A stretch of DNA of 64,000 bases, from assembly GCA_949316235.1 (NCBI GenBank), contig OX438748.1:2545001-2609000 (forward strand), given 5' to 3'. Numbering within the stretch: the stretch's first letter is position 1; the number at the start of each line of letters is the position of its first letter. The notes below the pieces were generated by a model. That model was not told the origin of the DNA. It saw only the letters and a list, made by a program, of their open reading frames with translations, and ran no database searches. The DNA comes from Oegoconia quadripuncta. Lineage: Eukaryota; Arthropoda; Insecta; Lepidoptera; Autostichidae. Positions 10,171 to 21,173 of this stretch are shown here, one piece after another. Position numbers and translations under genes: made by a program.

Positions 10171-10434
10171 ATATGCGTTCGAACCTTTACGGCCAGCAGT
10201 AAGCCTTTTGCAGGGCTGCTTGCTGCTGATCTAGGAGATGTCGGTTTGGATGGCATATACACACGTACGTACGTACATACCTAACCATTACTTGCAGCTT
10301 TTAATACCGCTGGCACATAAGTGGCATAACTCATGGCTTCAAGGCGTAAATATTATGTGCCCTATATGAAAATTGAATAATGTATGAGGTAATCGAGCGT
10401 TGGCGTAGTCTCCGATAAATAGACGGTATATTAA
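10171..10434. other. Spacer, no feature seen
   Basis: Only a short ACGTACGTACGTACATAC run near 10263 stands out. Confidence 0.5.
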
Positions 10435-10745
10435 TCATATTAATGGTTTTGGAAAACTGGACGACGTGTTTAAAGCTAGGTTATAGGTTTTAGCGGGCTT
10501 GATTTCCGCAACTCGACGCAGTTTGCGCCTATTTTGCGTGATGGGTTGCCGACAATACTCTTGCCAACCCAGTTCCTCCAGGAAGACTAGAAGACCCTTG
10601 ATGTTGCCGACGACTTCTGGAAGCGACCCCGGTGTCCCGAGGTACTGTGCCCTGTAAACTGCCACACCTGGACATCCTAGGATGACGTGTGCGGCTGTAT
10701 CTTCTGCCTCCATGCACGCTCTGCACAGGGGGCTGTCTGTAACAC
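10435..10745 (-). mobile_element. R1-clade LINE 3' coding fragment
   Basis: The minus-strand frame contains CRACMEAEDTAAHVILGCPG, a CCHC-like zinc motif near the ORF2 C-terminus of R1-clade elements, followed by GTPGSLPEVVGNIKGLLVFL. It is a 5'-truncated or degraded fragment with no intact ORF2. The R1-like element at 60560-64000 has no overlapping region, so I cannot say if they belong to one family. Confidence 0.65.
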
Positions 10746-11290
10746 CAAGTGTTTAAAGCTATATAACGCCAAGCTGCTCACCAGCCATCCAGCCAGCCAT
10801 GCCTGCCAACCCAACCAGCCTAGCCAAGCCGCCACGTCATCATCCTCACCGCCAAACCTGCGCCATACGAGCGCACCCGGCCGGATAGCGCTGAGAGGGG
10901 GGTGACATGGTCAGCTATATAAGCCAGCGCACGAGCCATTATGGCCTCTTTTCCTGACATTATTAAGGCGAATAAAAGGCGAAACTTATAATTACAGAAA
11001 GTAAATCAAGTACAAGTTATTTTATTCCCCTTTTCACACTATAGGTACTTTAAATTCAATGTCTTTCAATCCAATTGTAGCTTTATAAGGTCAGGCTACA
11101 AGATGAGATGGAAATTGCTCTAGGTGTGTACGTTTCATTTAGTATGAATAGTTCCCTCGGGAAAATACGGTGAAGACTTGTAGTTTAGGTATTCAAGGTG
11201 TGGTATTAATGACGAGCTCCGATCTAGGTGTAGGGGATATAAGAAATTTTTGTAAACAGACAGCGGGTCAGGAACGGAAACAACATGAAT
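10746..11290. other. Spacer, no feature recognised
   Basis: A CAGCC-rich patch near 10783-10840 and an otherwise AT-rich sequence. No ORF with a recognisable domain. Confidence 0.4.
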
Positions 11291-11295
11291 AATAA

Positions 11296-11568
11296 TAAAT
11301 AAATAAATATCTTTGCACATACACACAGCGCCATCTAGTTCCACACGAAGCAACTAGGCTTGTATTATAGATACCAGATGGTTGATAAACTACACAAATA
11401 CTTTTTTTTTGTAAATAAATACACATATAAATGAAAAAGACATCCATAACCCGGGAACACATGTCTGTATTCATCATACAAACATATGCCCCTAGCGGGA
11501 TTCGAACCCGCGACCTTTTGGTATAGCAGCAGAATTTCTAACCACTACACCAAACAGATCGTTATCCA
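11296..11568 (-). repeat. SINE-B copy, full length
   Basis: On the minus strand: a head with TGTTTGGTGTAGTGGTTAGA, B box GGGTTCGAATCCC, then GGGGCATATGTTTGTATGAT, a body ending ACTAGATGGCGCTGTGTGTA and a (TTTA)n tail. Other copies: 16955-17232, 23220-23445, 36740-36983, and an interrupted one at 37628-38140. Confidence 0.85.
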
Positions 11569-11691
11569 GTAACCAGGTTATCCCGTACACTTCTCTTAAT
11601 CTTCTCGGTTCAACAGCAGCAAACAAAATGACCGAACATATGCTGCATACGGCTATTTATAGAGTTTGATAACATTTAGCAATGTATATTT

Positions 11692-11895
11692 TTTATGCAC
11701 TACGGGTTTGCACTTGACCTCAATGACACCTGATGTTAAGTGAAGATGAGGCCGAAGGTGGAAGCGTACTGACCCTAAACCCCATTATATTTGGGGTACT
11801 GGCTATCTTATCTCTGACAACCGGAACACAACAATGCTATTAACATTGCTGCTTGGCGGCAGATTTAGATAAGATGGTGGTAGCTAGCCAGGTCT
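11692..11895 (-). repeat. SINE-C copy, 5'-truncated
   Basis: The tail and most of the body are present; the tRNA-like head is missing beyond about 11895. Confidence 0.75.
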
Positions 11896-12097
11896 ATGTT
11901 CGGCTGTATGTATTTTTTTAATATATTAAACAGTGAATTTCAATGGTCGCTGCTGCTTTGAGACGAATCAGAACATTCATCAGAACTAAACGCGTTTGGA
12001 TAATTTCATCTCCTTAGGTAAATAGGAAATGGTTCTAATTTGAATTGTAAATAGTTACCTATACATACATATTACAAACAAACTTCATATATTATAT

Positions 12098-12369
12098 ATA
12101 TTCAGGGTATAATGATGGGAGTATGGGCCATTGTCCACCACGCTGGCATAATGCGGGTTGAGGACTTCACATGCCCTTCAATTTTTATTTCTCATAGGCA
12201 TGCAGGTTTCCTCACGATGTTTTCCTTCATCGTTTAAGAGCAGTCGGATAAATGCACATAAGTAATAAAATAAATTTAAAAGCTCATTGGTACATGGCCT
12301 GCGTGGGAATCGAACCCGGACCTCCCAAAGTGGGAAGCCGCGTCTTAACCGCTGAGCCACCGACGCTCT
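12098..12369 (-). repeat. SINE-D copy, full length
   Basis: Same architecture as 760-1068, with the head (GCGTCGGTGGCTCAGCGGTT, B box GGTTCGATTCCC) ending at about 12368. It is the least diverged of the three copies; its A and B boxes both look usable by RNA polymerase III. Confidence 0.8.
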
Positions 12370-12537
12370 GTTTTCGTAACATTTTTTGAACCTCTGTTCT
12401 TGAAGTAAGAGAGAAAATTCCCACTACCCCGTAATTCGCAAGATCGTTCAATTCAAATTCCGTAGTTTATGAATTTGGTACCTAGGTACACTCACGTTCA
12501 AAAGTGCAGTTGTATTCCAAATTATTTTCTCGATATA

Positions 12538-12630
12538 GGGTTTCTTTATTGTCTATATTGCACAAGAAATACAAACAGATTACAGTTACAAAATGTGTAC
12601 AAAGGTGAGCCTATCTGTAAAGGAAGAGAG
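12538..12630 (-). repeat. LINE-G 3' end fragment
   Basis: Contains TTTATTGTCTATATTGCACA and ACAAAGGTGAGCCTATCTGT, as in the other LINE-G ends. Confidence 0.45.
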
Positions 12631-13535
12631 AAGGTTTTTCCCACATGGGGTTACCATATGACAGGAGTTTGCCGTATTTGACAGGCGTTAAGCGAGTGAT
12701 CGGCATTTGTCTGAGACAGGCATTTTTGAATTTCGTACATTTACTGTTTGTAAGATCTTTTAAGAAATATGTTTTATTTTCTTTTGTAAAACATAATTTT
12801 TTTAGAGATATTTATTACATTAGTCTAATAGCTTATACTACTTAAGTGTTGTTTCTTACCTCTGCAAAATCAGGCATTTTAGGCACCCTACACAGGTATC
12901 CCTTAATTTTGAAATGATAACCCTAATCCCACACGGTATTCCATACAAACTATCAAGTCAAACAAATTTTCCGAAATGTATAAACCGATGTTAATGTAAC
13001 TTTACACCGTATAAGCAGGATACATATCTAAGATGTTTAGGTACTAAAACATTTTCAAAATATCGAATTTAAAAGACTAAAGGTTTTATTTTTTCTGGTA
13101 TTACTGAAAACTTAAAATCTCTACTAATTTTTTAGGTATATGTACATGCTTTATCTTTATGTGTATGAAGTTTCATTAGAATCGGTATTCATTTCAAACA
13201 ATTTGGACTTGAAAGTTTGTATGGAATAATGTGCGGAATAAACCCTCTTAAGGTAAGTATCGAGTACCTTACTTGAGTAATATGGTACGGCACAACAATT
13301 AAAGTATTTTTCTTTAGAAATTCAAATGTTCGAAAAAATTTCATCGTTTGAACTTGAACTATGACTGCAATTTTGAACCCGACTGTACCCTAAACTAAAG
13401 TGGCCCACTAACAAAATTACGTCTGTCCGTCAGTCTGTTGAAAAGGCAGACGTTATTTGAAATATTTTTTATTGTTGACATTTCCAATAAAATACTTAAA
13501 CATTTATTAATCAATCCATTAGGTACTCTTGATGA
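12631..13535. other. AT-rich spacer, no feature seen
   Basis: No ORF with a motif, no shared repeat and no hairpin of note were recognised over these 900 bases. Confidence 0.5.
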
Positions 13536-13752
13536 CTAATGGAATTGAAACGTGGTCTCTCATTATGGGTCTCATATGAAAGCTCAAGGTCATGCAACGA
13601 GCTATGGAGAGGGTAATGCTCGGCGTTTCACTACGTGATCGAATCAAGAATGAAAAATTTCGTAAGCGAACGAAAGCTAAGAAAAGTAGCCCAGCGGATT
13701 AGTAACTTGAAATGGCAGTAGGCAGGAACATTGCTCGAATCGTCTTATGCCT
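13536..13752 (+). mobile_element. LINE-C fragment (RT C-terminal region), degraded
   Basis: In the plus strand, with frameshifts, the translation shows QRAMERVMLGVSLRDRIKNE, the end of an insect endonuclease-reverse transcriptase. A similar degraded copy is at 33455-33740. It runs straight into SINE-E at 13753. Confidence 0.65.
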
Positions 13753-13965
13753 GTCCATCATCAACATATCAGCCGAAAGACGTCCACTGCTGGACAAAGG
13801 CTTCCCGCAAAGGTCTGCACAACTATCAGTCTTGCGCTGCCCACATCCAGCGGCTTCCCGCAATTTTTATCAAATATCAAATCGTCGGTCCACCTCGTGG
13901 GAGGCACGGGGAGACGCTGCGTGATTGCCACTCGAGGTCCGCCCCACCTCAATGGCCGGCGTTCC
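13753..13965 (+). repeat. SINE-E-like repeat
   Basis: Opens with CATCATCAACATATCAGCCG and AAGACGTCCACTGCTGGACA and includes a TCGTCGGTCCACCTCGTGGG block. Pieces of the same family lie at 23975-24060, 42513-42565 and 42955-43030. No tRNA boxes are visible. Because it follows LINE-C directly here and at 33700, it may be the 3' UTR of LINE-C rather than an independent element. Confidence 0.5.
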
Positions 13966-14164
13966 TACGAGAAATTTGATCGAGGAAAACGTGTTGATAA
14001 ATAAATAGTACCTAGTAAGATCGGACGTCCGAATCGCAAACAGCGCCGAGGTACTTACAATTTTATTACTGGTTTTTTCTTCTTGCACGAGCAAATATTT
14101 TCAATTTTGATTTTTTTTTGCAATAAGTAAATGTAATAAGTAACAGTAATTCGCCGTCCATTTC

Positions 14165-14328
14165 TTGTTAATAGCATTGTTGTGTTCCGTTTGTCAGAGA
14201 TAAGGTAGCCAGTCCCCTAAATGTGTTGGGGTTTCCGGGTCAATACGCTTCCACCTTCGACCTCATCTTCACTTAACATCAGGTGTGATTGAGGTCAAGT
14301 AACAACCCGTTGTTCATAAAAAAATGCA
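14165..14328 (+). repeat. SINE-C copy, 5'-truncated
   Basis: Starts in the body at GTTAATAGCATTGTTGTGTT and runs through the tail to an A run at 14319-14325. Confidence 0.75.
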
Positions 14329-14437
14329 TTGTCCGGGTATCTATTGATATACAAAAGACCGATAATACCCTTGTTAGAGTGGAGGGGGAACTAAAAGAGC
14401 AAGATTTATCTTTATGTAGGTATAGGTAGGTATGACG

Positions 14438-14642
14438 ATGATCGATTAGTGTAGTGGATAGTGACCCTGTCAGCGAAACCGACGGTTGCGGATTCGAGTC
14501 CCGTGAGGGGTAAATGTTCGTGTGATGAATACAAACATTTTATTCCCCAGTCATGGAATGTTTATATAAATCGACCATAGTCTTCACTTAATATCAGGTG
14601 TGATTGAGGTCACGTACCAACCCGTTGTGCATAAAAAAAAAC
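14438..14642 (+). repeat. Hybrid SINE: A head, C tail
   Basis: The first 130 bases are SINE-A (ATTAGTGTAGTGGATAGTGA, B box GATTCGAGTCCC, then GGGGTAAATGTTCGTGTGAT). At about 14570 the SINE-A body stops and the SINE-C tail begins (CTTCACTTAATATCAGGTGT, GGTCACGTACCAACCCGTTG), ending in an A run. This is a single continuous hybrid element, not two adjacent copies. Confidence 0.75.
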
Positions 14643-14754
14643 AAAAAAATCTTATTTCTGCACTGGGGATAATAGCTCAAGCACGACAGAGTTCAGAAAT
14701 AGTCTGACGTAACAATCAGACTTGTATCGAGTAAATACGATCAGATAGTCTGGC

Positions 14755-14899
14755 CTTAGATTACGTAACTTCATCGGTTTCGTTATCGATTACGTTGACC
14801 AATGAGAAACCATCAAATTGCCGAGCGAGCGATGGGCCAACCAATCACATGTCAGAACGTAACCGATGACGGTGACGATAAAATTATGTAATAGAACCC
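14755..14899. mobile_element. Palindromic MITE, copy 1
   Basis: About 145 bp whose two ends are inverted repeats (ACGTAACTTCATCGGTT at the left; AACGTAACCGATG...AAATTATGTAA at the right). The other copy, 47401-47532, shares the interior GACCAATGAGAAACC and GAGCGAGCGATG. No coding capacity. Confidence 0.7.
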
Positions 14900-15440
14900 C
14901 TGATCAGACAATCGGAAACACAATCAGACTTATATTCTCGCCCTACACTGTAAAAAGAAATTGCATTGAGCGTGTCACTAACAGAAGCCGCGGGCCGAAA
15001 GCTAGTTATGAACGAAATAACATTCCGGTATACTATTACACATTCGACAGCGAAAACTATTCATAAACCCGTGGTAGCAGTTCTGGGACAAACTACACTT
15101 AATTCGAATCTCATACGGTCTGGTTACTTTTCCAATTAATCTAACTAAGACATGTGGCAAGGAAGACTTGCGGAGTTAGATGGTTTCGTTGGTGTACTCG
15201 TACATTCATTATTTCCATGTTCAGTGGTTAGTTTATATATTTTAGGATTCAGGATGGACGTAAAATGTCCACAATGTGATGTCCAAATAAACGTAATCAA
15301 ATCCTCTCCGGCCGCGATGGCAACTGAGTTTGGCAACCAGTTGCTGAAAAGTATTGAATATTCTTGTTAGACAACCAGTTGCCAAAGACGAATGCCTATT
15401 CTTGTTACACAACTAGAGCTGCTAACTAGGAATTTTTCAA
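14900..15440. other. Spacer, no feature recognised
   Basis: A 72-codon plus-strand ORF (15152-15370) contains a CPQCDVQ segment but no second metal-binding pair. I do not consider it a supported gene. Confidence 0.4.
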
Positions 15441-15442
15441 GT

Positions 15443-15770
15443 ATAATTCAAATCAAAATATATTGTTTCATAGGATAAAATTATCACTTGAACCGTCACT
15501 AAATATTACATTTAAATTACAGTTCATTCACAAAGCCTACTAGACTATAACTCCCTAGAGAAGAACGAGCAAGAAACTCCAGGGTTGCTCTTTTTAAACA
15601 GATTTTATGGGTTACAATTTGTGATTTGATAATCAAAGGAAAATATATATTACTCGTATATGAATAATAAGACAGCTATGTACATGCTTGCTTATCATCC
15701 AAATAGTCAGTGATATTATAATTGCCTTTTGCTAATAATTTCTGTTTTATGATTGCTTTAAATTTGAAAT
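15443..15770 (-). mobile_element. LINE-A 3' UTR copy
   Basis: On the minus strand it runs from just after the LINE-A stop (CTGACTATTTGGATGATAAG) through AGCAACCCTGGAGTTTCTTG and CTCGTTCTTCTCTAGGGAGT to the GAAACAATATATTTTGATTT tail. It provides an intact view of the 3' UTR that the BEL element replaced at 2593-6128. Confidence 0.7.
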
Positions 15771-15773
15771 GCT

Positions 15774-16031
15774 TTGAATTTGATGAATGAAAGAAGACTA
15801 ACGAAAGAAATATACGATGCGAATATGGATGGTAGTGTGGGTAGGGGAAGACCACGACGAACGTACCATAAACAAATCGGGGACGTAAATAAAGGCCAAG
15901 TCAAGAGTACCCTAAATCGACGAGCGTGTATGAACAAGCTTATGAGAGCGAATGAAACAAAAGAGGTGTGTCAGGATCGTAACATGTGGAAGTCTGTGGT
16001 CTCTGCCTACATCATCAGGAAACAGGCGTGA
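15774..16031 (+). mobile_element. LINE-C 3' coding fragment
   Basis: The plus-strand frame reads RGRPRRTYHKQIGDVNKGQV and RRACMNKLMRANETKEVCQD, ending VVSAYIIRKQA and a stop. This is the C-terminal tail that recurs in lepidopteran endonuclease-reverse transcriptases. The next copy, 18553-19225, is on the other strand. Confidence 0.7.
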
Positions 16032-16205
16032 CTTTATGTTATTATACATTAAGTGACATAATATTAAAAACGTATCTCCATACATTCATGTTTAATGGAA
16101 ATCGGTTTAGCCGATTTAGCTTTTAAGATTCTCTTTTTTCTAGCTCTACTCGGACTATATTTATTATCACTACATAGATGCAAATTATCAATTTATAGTT
16201 ATACA

Positions 16206-16480
16206 GAAGTTATACAGGGAAAGGTTAGAGGCATTCGAGATGTGGTGCTGGAGACGAATGGAGGGAATAAGCTGGACCGAGAAGAGAACAAATGAAGAGG
16301 TGTTAGTGATGGTATAAGAGAAGAGATGCCTGTTAACCACAGTTGAGAACCGAAGAGGAAAGATGATAGATTACTTGATACGACACGATATTTTTTTGAA
16401 GAACATAATTGAGGGAAAGATTGAAGGAAAGAGAGGAAGGGGAAGACCTAGGCGTTATTACTTTGACGAAAAGGTGAATC
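16206..16480 (+). mobile_element. LINE-C-like fragment, with stops
   Basis: Short matches in different frames (AFEMWCWRRMEGISW; LTTVENRRGKMIDYLIRHDI; GRGRPRR) follow the order of an RT C-terminal region of the same broad type as LINE-C but a different subfamily. Stops and frameshifts show it is dead. Confidence 0.6.
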
Positions 16481-16954
16481 TCGTGTCGCGTACCAAGAGG
16501 TTAAAACGAGGGCGGAAAGTAGAGAGACATGGTCGTTACTCCACCGACAAGAGCATAGCTCTTAAATTGAAGAAGAAGTTATACAGACATGTATGTGCTT
16601 TGCACGAAATCAGAGAAATACATACAAATTCCAATTTCCAAATAACCTTATCATTTGAAACTCAAACAACACTTCATAAACTGACCTAACTACACGAAAC
16701 CCTCCGTAAATGTACTAGTTTCTCATAAGTTGCTAACAAGTGGAAAGTTCTGAGGATCCAACAAGCAAGCACTTTGGGTATTGGTGTAACTTTCTCCGAA
16801 TTATTTGCATTGCATAGAAGTTGGTAACGTGGTCCGGATGACACGTGCGCCCTGGCGATGAGCAGTGGCAGTGTTGACACTATGGTCAATAAAATTAGGT
16901 TTATTTTGCTTATTTGTGTATTCAGAATCAACGGCATATAGTTCAGTCAAAATC

Positions 16955-17232
16955 TTAAATAAATAAATAAATATCCTTAGACATAAACACAGCGCCATCT
17001 AGTTCCACAGTAAGCAACTATCGGCTTGTGTTGTGGATACCAGATGGTTGATATACTACATAAAAACATTTTTCTTTTGTAAATAAATACTTATTGTAAA
17101 TGAAAACATCCATAACTCGGGTACACATGTCCTTATTCATCACACAAACATATGACCCTAGCGGGATCCGAACCCTCAATCTCTTGGTATAGTGGTCAGA
17201 GTTGCTAACCACTACACCAAACAGGTCGCCAA
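16955..17232 (-). repeat. SINE-B copy, full length
   Basis: Head, B box (here GGGTTCGGATCCC, with one change), body and TTTA tail are present on the minus strand. Confidence 0.8.
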
Positions 17233-17374
17233 AGTAGTTATGTATAAAAATTAAAGTTCCTGATATTTTGTGGAAGGATATAGTACCCATCAGTAATATA
17301 ATAGAATTGTTTTCTAGTCATTCTATAGCTTGCTTTAGGTATTAGTTATTTAGTTCTAAAACCTACAATATTAA

Positions 17375-17505
17375 AGTTACCACTCATCAAATCACTTAAA
17401 ATAGTCAGATTTTACATTTTTAAAGCTACTGCTTGTTCAAAAGGCAATTTTCCCCTGAGAAGAACAAGCAAGAAACTCGAGAGGTCGCTCTTAAAAAAAA
17501 AAGGT
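17375..17505 (-). repeat. LINE-A-like 3' UTR fragment
   Basis: Contains AGAAGAACAAGCAAGAAACT and the neighbouring blocks of the LINE-A 3' UTR, more diverged than the copies at 15443 and 44612. Confidence 0.5.
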
Positions 17506-18550
17506 TTTTATATTACAAAATTTTTAATTATCATTTTATATTATAATATTTCATTATTAATTATGATTTTCTAAATAATTAATCAATGGATACTTTATAA
17601 TGTTCTAAAAATAGTTTATTCAGTTGGTAATATTTGCCTACGGTGAAATTTTTCATAAAAATGAAGACGTTAATCATTGATACATTTCTTTGAAAAAAAA
17701 AAAGTATATTCTCCGACGGACGCAATGACATTCATAGTGGTAATTTTATGTCTATGACCCATTAATAAACCGTTCATAAGATTGAGATCAGTCTTATTAT
17801 CAGTCTGAAGTAAACGTGTTGATTAGTAAACCCAACTTGAGACCTTAAAAGCATGTGCTTACACAAACAGTAGGTACACACTTAAGAGGTGCGCCTTCAC
17901 ATACTAATAAACTAAACTTAACTCTCAAGATCTTTCTTGGTAAGTTTTCGTGTATAAGTGCACTAACAATAATAATTATCAAATTATTATTATTAGTGCT
18001 GTTGCAAAATGATAATAATCAATAATTTTATAGCAATAGTATCCTGTGAATGTTTTTACCAAACTGCTGTTTTTAATCGGACCACGGTTGCTCCGTAACT
18101 GATACATGTCTCTAATTATAATCCTTAATTATGTTGGAAAATGGATTTCCGGCAAATATTGCGAGAGTTATATATTTACGATTATATTATTGTGATATTT
18201 TATAAACAAGACAATACTGTTTAGAGAAAAGAAGTTATTTTGAAAAATTAATAATAAAATCAAAATAAGCTGTCGGTTTAATAAAAAATTGGTGTTGACA
18301 TAAAACGAAAGAAAACAAACGACTTATCCTATCCGTTTATTGACTGTGGTCCGATCGCCGAGTTCTACTGATCGAGAGGAGAGAACAAAACGAAAAAAAA
18401 AACAGTCGAATTGATATCTCTTCTATTTCGAAAGTCAGTAAAAAGAAAGAAGTAATTACGATCTATCTCAAATACAATTTTGGTCTGGGTAACACTTTTT
18501 AACTATCTATAAAATGATTGTTATTTAATAACTCTAAATAATACATGCAT
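17506..18550. other. AT-rich spacer, no feature seen
   Basis: No supported ORF or shared repeat over about 1 kb. Confidence 0.5.
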
Positions 18551-18552
18551 AA

Positions 18553-19225
18553 TGTCACGCCTGTTTCCCGTAGGGGTAGGCAAAGACCACAGACTTCCAC
18601 TTGCTACGATCCCCATACACCTCTTTTGCTTCATTCATTCTCATAAGGTTGTTCATACAAGCTCGGCGGTTTAGGGTACTCTTAACTTGGCCTTTTTTTA
18701 AGACGTCCCCTATTTGATCATGGTATGTTTACCGTGGTCTTCCCCAATCAACACTACCATCCACATTCGCTTCGTATATCTCTTATTTTTATATTTTATA
18801 AGACATTTTGTTATGTAAAAAAAAAGACCTTTGCTAACATATGATATGGTAGAGTGGTTCCTCCTACTACAGGCTTTTGTAAGCTTAAAAGGAGGATCCT
18901 ACAACTTATATTGCCATACTTGTAGTAAAGGTAATCAACGATTTTTGATTTTTTTTTTGATCTCTATCGTAAGTCTTCTTTCATTCATCCTAGCCATATA
19001 TCCAAACCATCTCATCTCCACATGTCCAAACCATCACAACATACCTTTTTCAATCTTTGTCACTACGTCTTCATTCACACCGATTAACTCCCGAATTACA
19101 CTATTCCTGATTCTATCTGTCTACGTCACTCCACTCATACTTCTCAATGATCTCATTTCCACTGCATTAATTCTACTTTCATTCTTCTTCTGCCATATCC
19201 AGCATTCACTCCTGTAAATCAGTGT
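18553..19225 (-). mobile_element. LINE-C 3' coding region, interrupted
   Basis: On the minus strand, 19215 down to about 18945 reads an RT C-terminal region (WQKKNESRINAVEMRSLRSM; then a VVTKIEKGMLWWFGHVEMRW block; MNERRLTYDRDQ). From about 18790 to 18555 the same element continues with the GRPR.TYHDQIGDV and RRACMNNLMRMNEAKEVYGD blocks and ends KQA-stop. The 150 bases between (18790-18945) are unrelated and mark an insertion. Several stops make it a pseudogene. Confidence 0.7.
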
Positions 19226-19454
19226 ACTAAATGTTTTACTCGTACATATTGTTTTTACATATTATACCTTACATACATCTTAATGTATGTAAATATGGGT
19301 ATATATTATATGCATTATTTTTTATATATATTATGTATGTATGTTTGTATGTATTCAATTAACGTAGTATGTATTTATATGGGTGATTAATTTATTTTAT
19401 TAAAATTAGTTTACAGCGCACGCTACCTACATATATCATGTGCGTAATGCTTCC

Positions 19455-19560
19455 TAACCCAAAGGTTGCCTGGAAGAGATCGCTTTTAGTGATAAGGTCG
19501 CCAAATTGTACTATCTTATTTTTCTTATGTTTCTTATTGTTGTACAATAAAGAATATTTG
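19455..19560 (+). repeat. LINE-G 3' end
   Basis: Contains GGAAGAGATCGCTTTTAGTG and GTTGTACAATAAAGAATATT, the end shared by this family. Confidence 0.55.
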
Positions 19561-19602
19561 TAAAGCAATTCTAAATTATAGGACAGGTGGGTTGAAAATA
19601 AA

Positions 19603-19634
19603 ACCCTACCGTAAGGTTTACCTTACGGTAGGGT
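19603..19634. repeat. Perfect palindrome, 15-bp arms
   Basis: ACCCTACCGTAAGGT and its exact complement are separated by only TT. The element can form a tight cruciform or RNA hairpin. Nothing around it identifies a host element. Confidence 0.9.
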
Positions 19635-20008
19635 CTGTATCTGGATCCAGGGATTTCAAACTCATTCAATTTGTGTGACCCATTTTTATTCTCTTTTAGC
19701 GTCAGATGTGACCAAGGTCGAAATACCAATCAGTCTTTCATCCCAGTCCACCATTCAAAGGTATGTCTATTCTGTATTGCCCTGTTTATTACATCTGTGG
19801 GATACATTGGGATAGTTCCTTTGATCCGGATATTACGTCATGTCAAAGTTAATAAACTCCTGTCGGGTTATAAGTTGGAGATGGGAACGTAATGTCTTGG
19901 ATTGTATCACACAATTGTTGGAGAAATTTATTCTGCTATATTTATTATTTTTTATCCGATATCCGGCAGCGAGACGAAGGTTAGTTTTTGGGTTTACGTA
20001 CTAGCTTT

Positions 20009-20107
20009 CCGCCTGTGGCTTCGCCTACATGGAATAACTTATCGCGGATATTTTTAATTGTTTATCCCGCCGGAACTACTCACTTTATCGGGATAAAATC
20101 CATTGTA
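20009..20107 (+). repeat. Repeat F, left part (split by SINE-C)
   Basis: Begins CTAGCTTTCCGCCTGTGGCT and is interrupted within its GGGATAAAATCC region. The remaining part resumes at 20438. Confidence 0.6.
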
Positions 20108-20437
20108 TGTTCAACCGCCTCCGTGGCTCAATGTAAACAACATTGGGTTTACGATTCGGAGGTCGGGGTTCATCCCCAGCGGGGTACATGTCTAAGTACT
20201 CGGTTTGGTTGGTGGTAGGGCATTTTAAATGTCCGCCTTGCTAGCTACCACCATCTTATCTAAATCTGCCGCCAAGCAGCAATGTTAATAGCATTGTTGT
20301 GTTCCGGTTGTCAGAGATAAGATAGCTAGTCCCCCAAATGTGTTGGGGTTTTTGTGTCAGTACGCTTCCACCTTCGACTTCATCTTCACTTAACATCAGG
20401 TGTGATTGAGGTCAAGTACCAATCCGTTGTGCATAAA
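20108..20437 (+). repeat. SINE-C copy, full length
   Basis: Complete from CAACCGCCTCCGTGGCTCAA to GTTGTGCATAAAA. Head A box and B box (here GGGGTTCATCCCC, changed) and the full tail are seen. It is nested in repeat F, so it is younger than that repeat copy. Confidence 0.85.
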
Positions 20438-20540
20438 ACCTATTTCCCAAATTTCATCCAAACCCGTGCATCTGTTTCGACGTGATGCAGCAACAAAGAA
20501 ACAAACATCCAAACTTTCGCATTTATAACGTTAGTTAGAT
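20438..20540 (+). repeat. Repeat F, right part
   Basis: Continues with CCAAATTTCATCCAAACCCG and ends TTCGCATTTATAACGTTAGT. Confidence 0.6.
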
Positions 20541-20869
20541 GATGTACTGATTACTTCAGTGATAAAACTAATAGGATGGAACTAATTGATCGACTGTCAA
20601 ATTATTTCTTTAATTTATATGAACAAAATTAAGTTACATACGTGCTTTAAAAAAGTTTCCCGTGAGGGGGGTGATCAAAGGCGACTAAGGAATATTCCAC
20701 CAAAAAACATAGAATAGAATAGAATAGAATAGAATAGCTTTATTCACTGAAGACACATGATACACTTACTTAGATTATACTATTTTAAAATAACAACTAG
20801 GAAGTTTATACATGGTGTGCCCTGTGTCAGGCCAGTGAAAAGGGATCTGGCTCAGCATAATGCTGCGGA

Positions 20870-21020
20870 TGAAACCCACAGCGCTGATCATTCTATGTAT
20901 TGCATATTTTGCACCGTGGATGTTGTTTCAAGCATTCTTTTAATGTTTGGAACACCGAAACGATAATGTTTGGGATATCCCTGACCACCCCATTTGGGTA
21001 ACGGTCGTGACGTTATGTAT
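20870..21020 (+). repeat. Repeat H copy
   Basis: Contains CACCGTGGATGTTGTTTCAA and GACCACCCCATTTGGGTAAC then CGTGACGTTATGTAT. The same blocks recur at 22790-22910, 38285-38410, 29728-29760 and 49088-49135. Class unknown. Confidence 0.5.
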
Positions 21021-21067
21021 CGAACAAAGAGCAACCGTGGGGTTTCTTGGACTTGGACAAAGAAAAA

Positions 21068-21173
21068 TTGCCTATTCCGAACTTGTAGTACCTTGTAGTA
21101 CCTTGTTCAAGCTAGTTGTTGTTATTTTATTGTTGTACAATAAAGAATATTTTGTTTGTTTGTTTGTTTGTTG
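21068..21173 (+). repeat. LINE-G-like 3' end with (TTTG)n tail
   Basis: ATTGTTGTACAATAAAGAAT is followed by five TTTG units that run directly into the truncated SINE-C at 21174. Confidence 0.5.

Noticed and set aside
12290..12368. Possible tRNA gene (minus strand)
   Set aside because: The tRNA-like part is followed by the same body in three places; it is the SINE-D head. The same applies to the heads of SINE-A, -B and -C.
15152..15370. 72-codon ORF with a CPQC motif
   Set aside because: A single CxxC without a second pair or a conserved neighbour is not evidence of a zinc protein.
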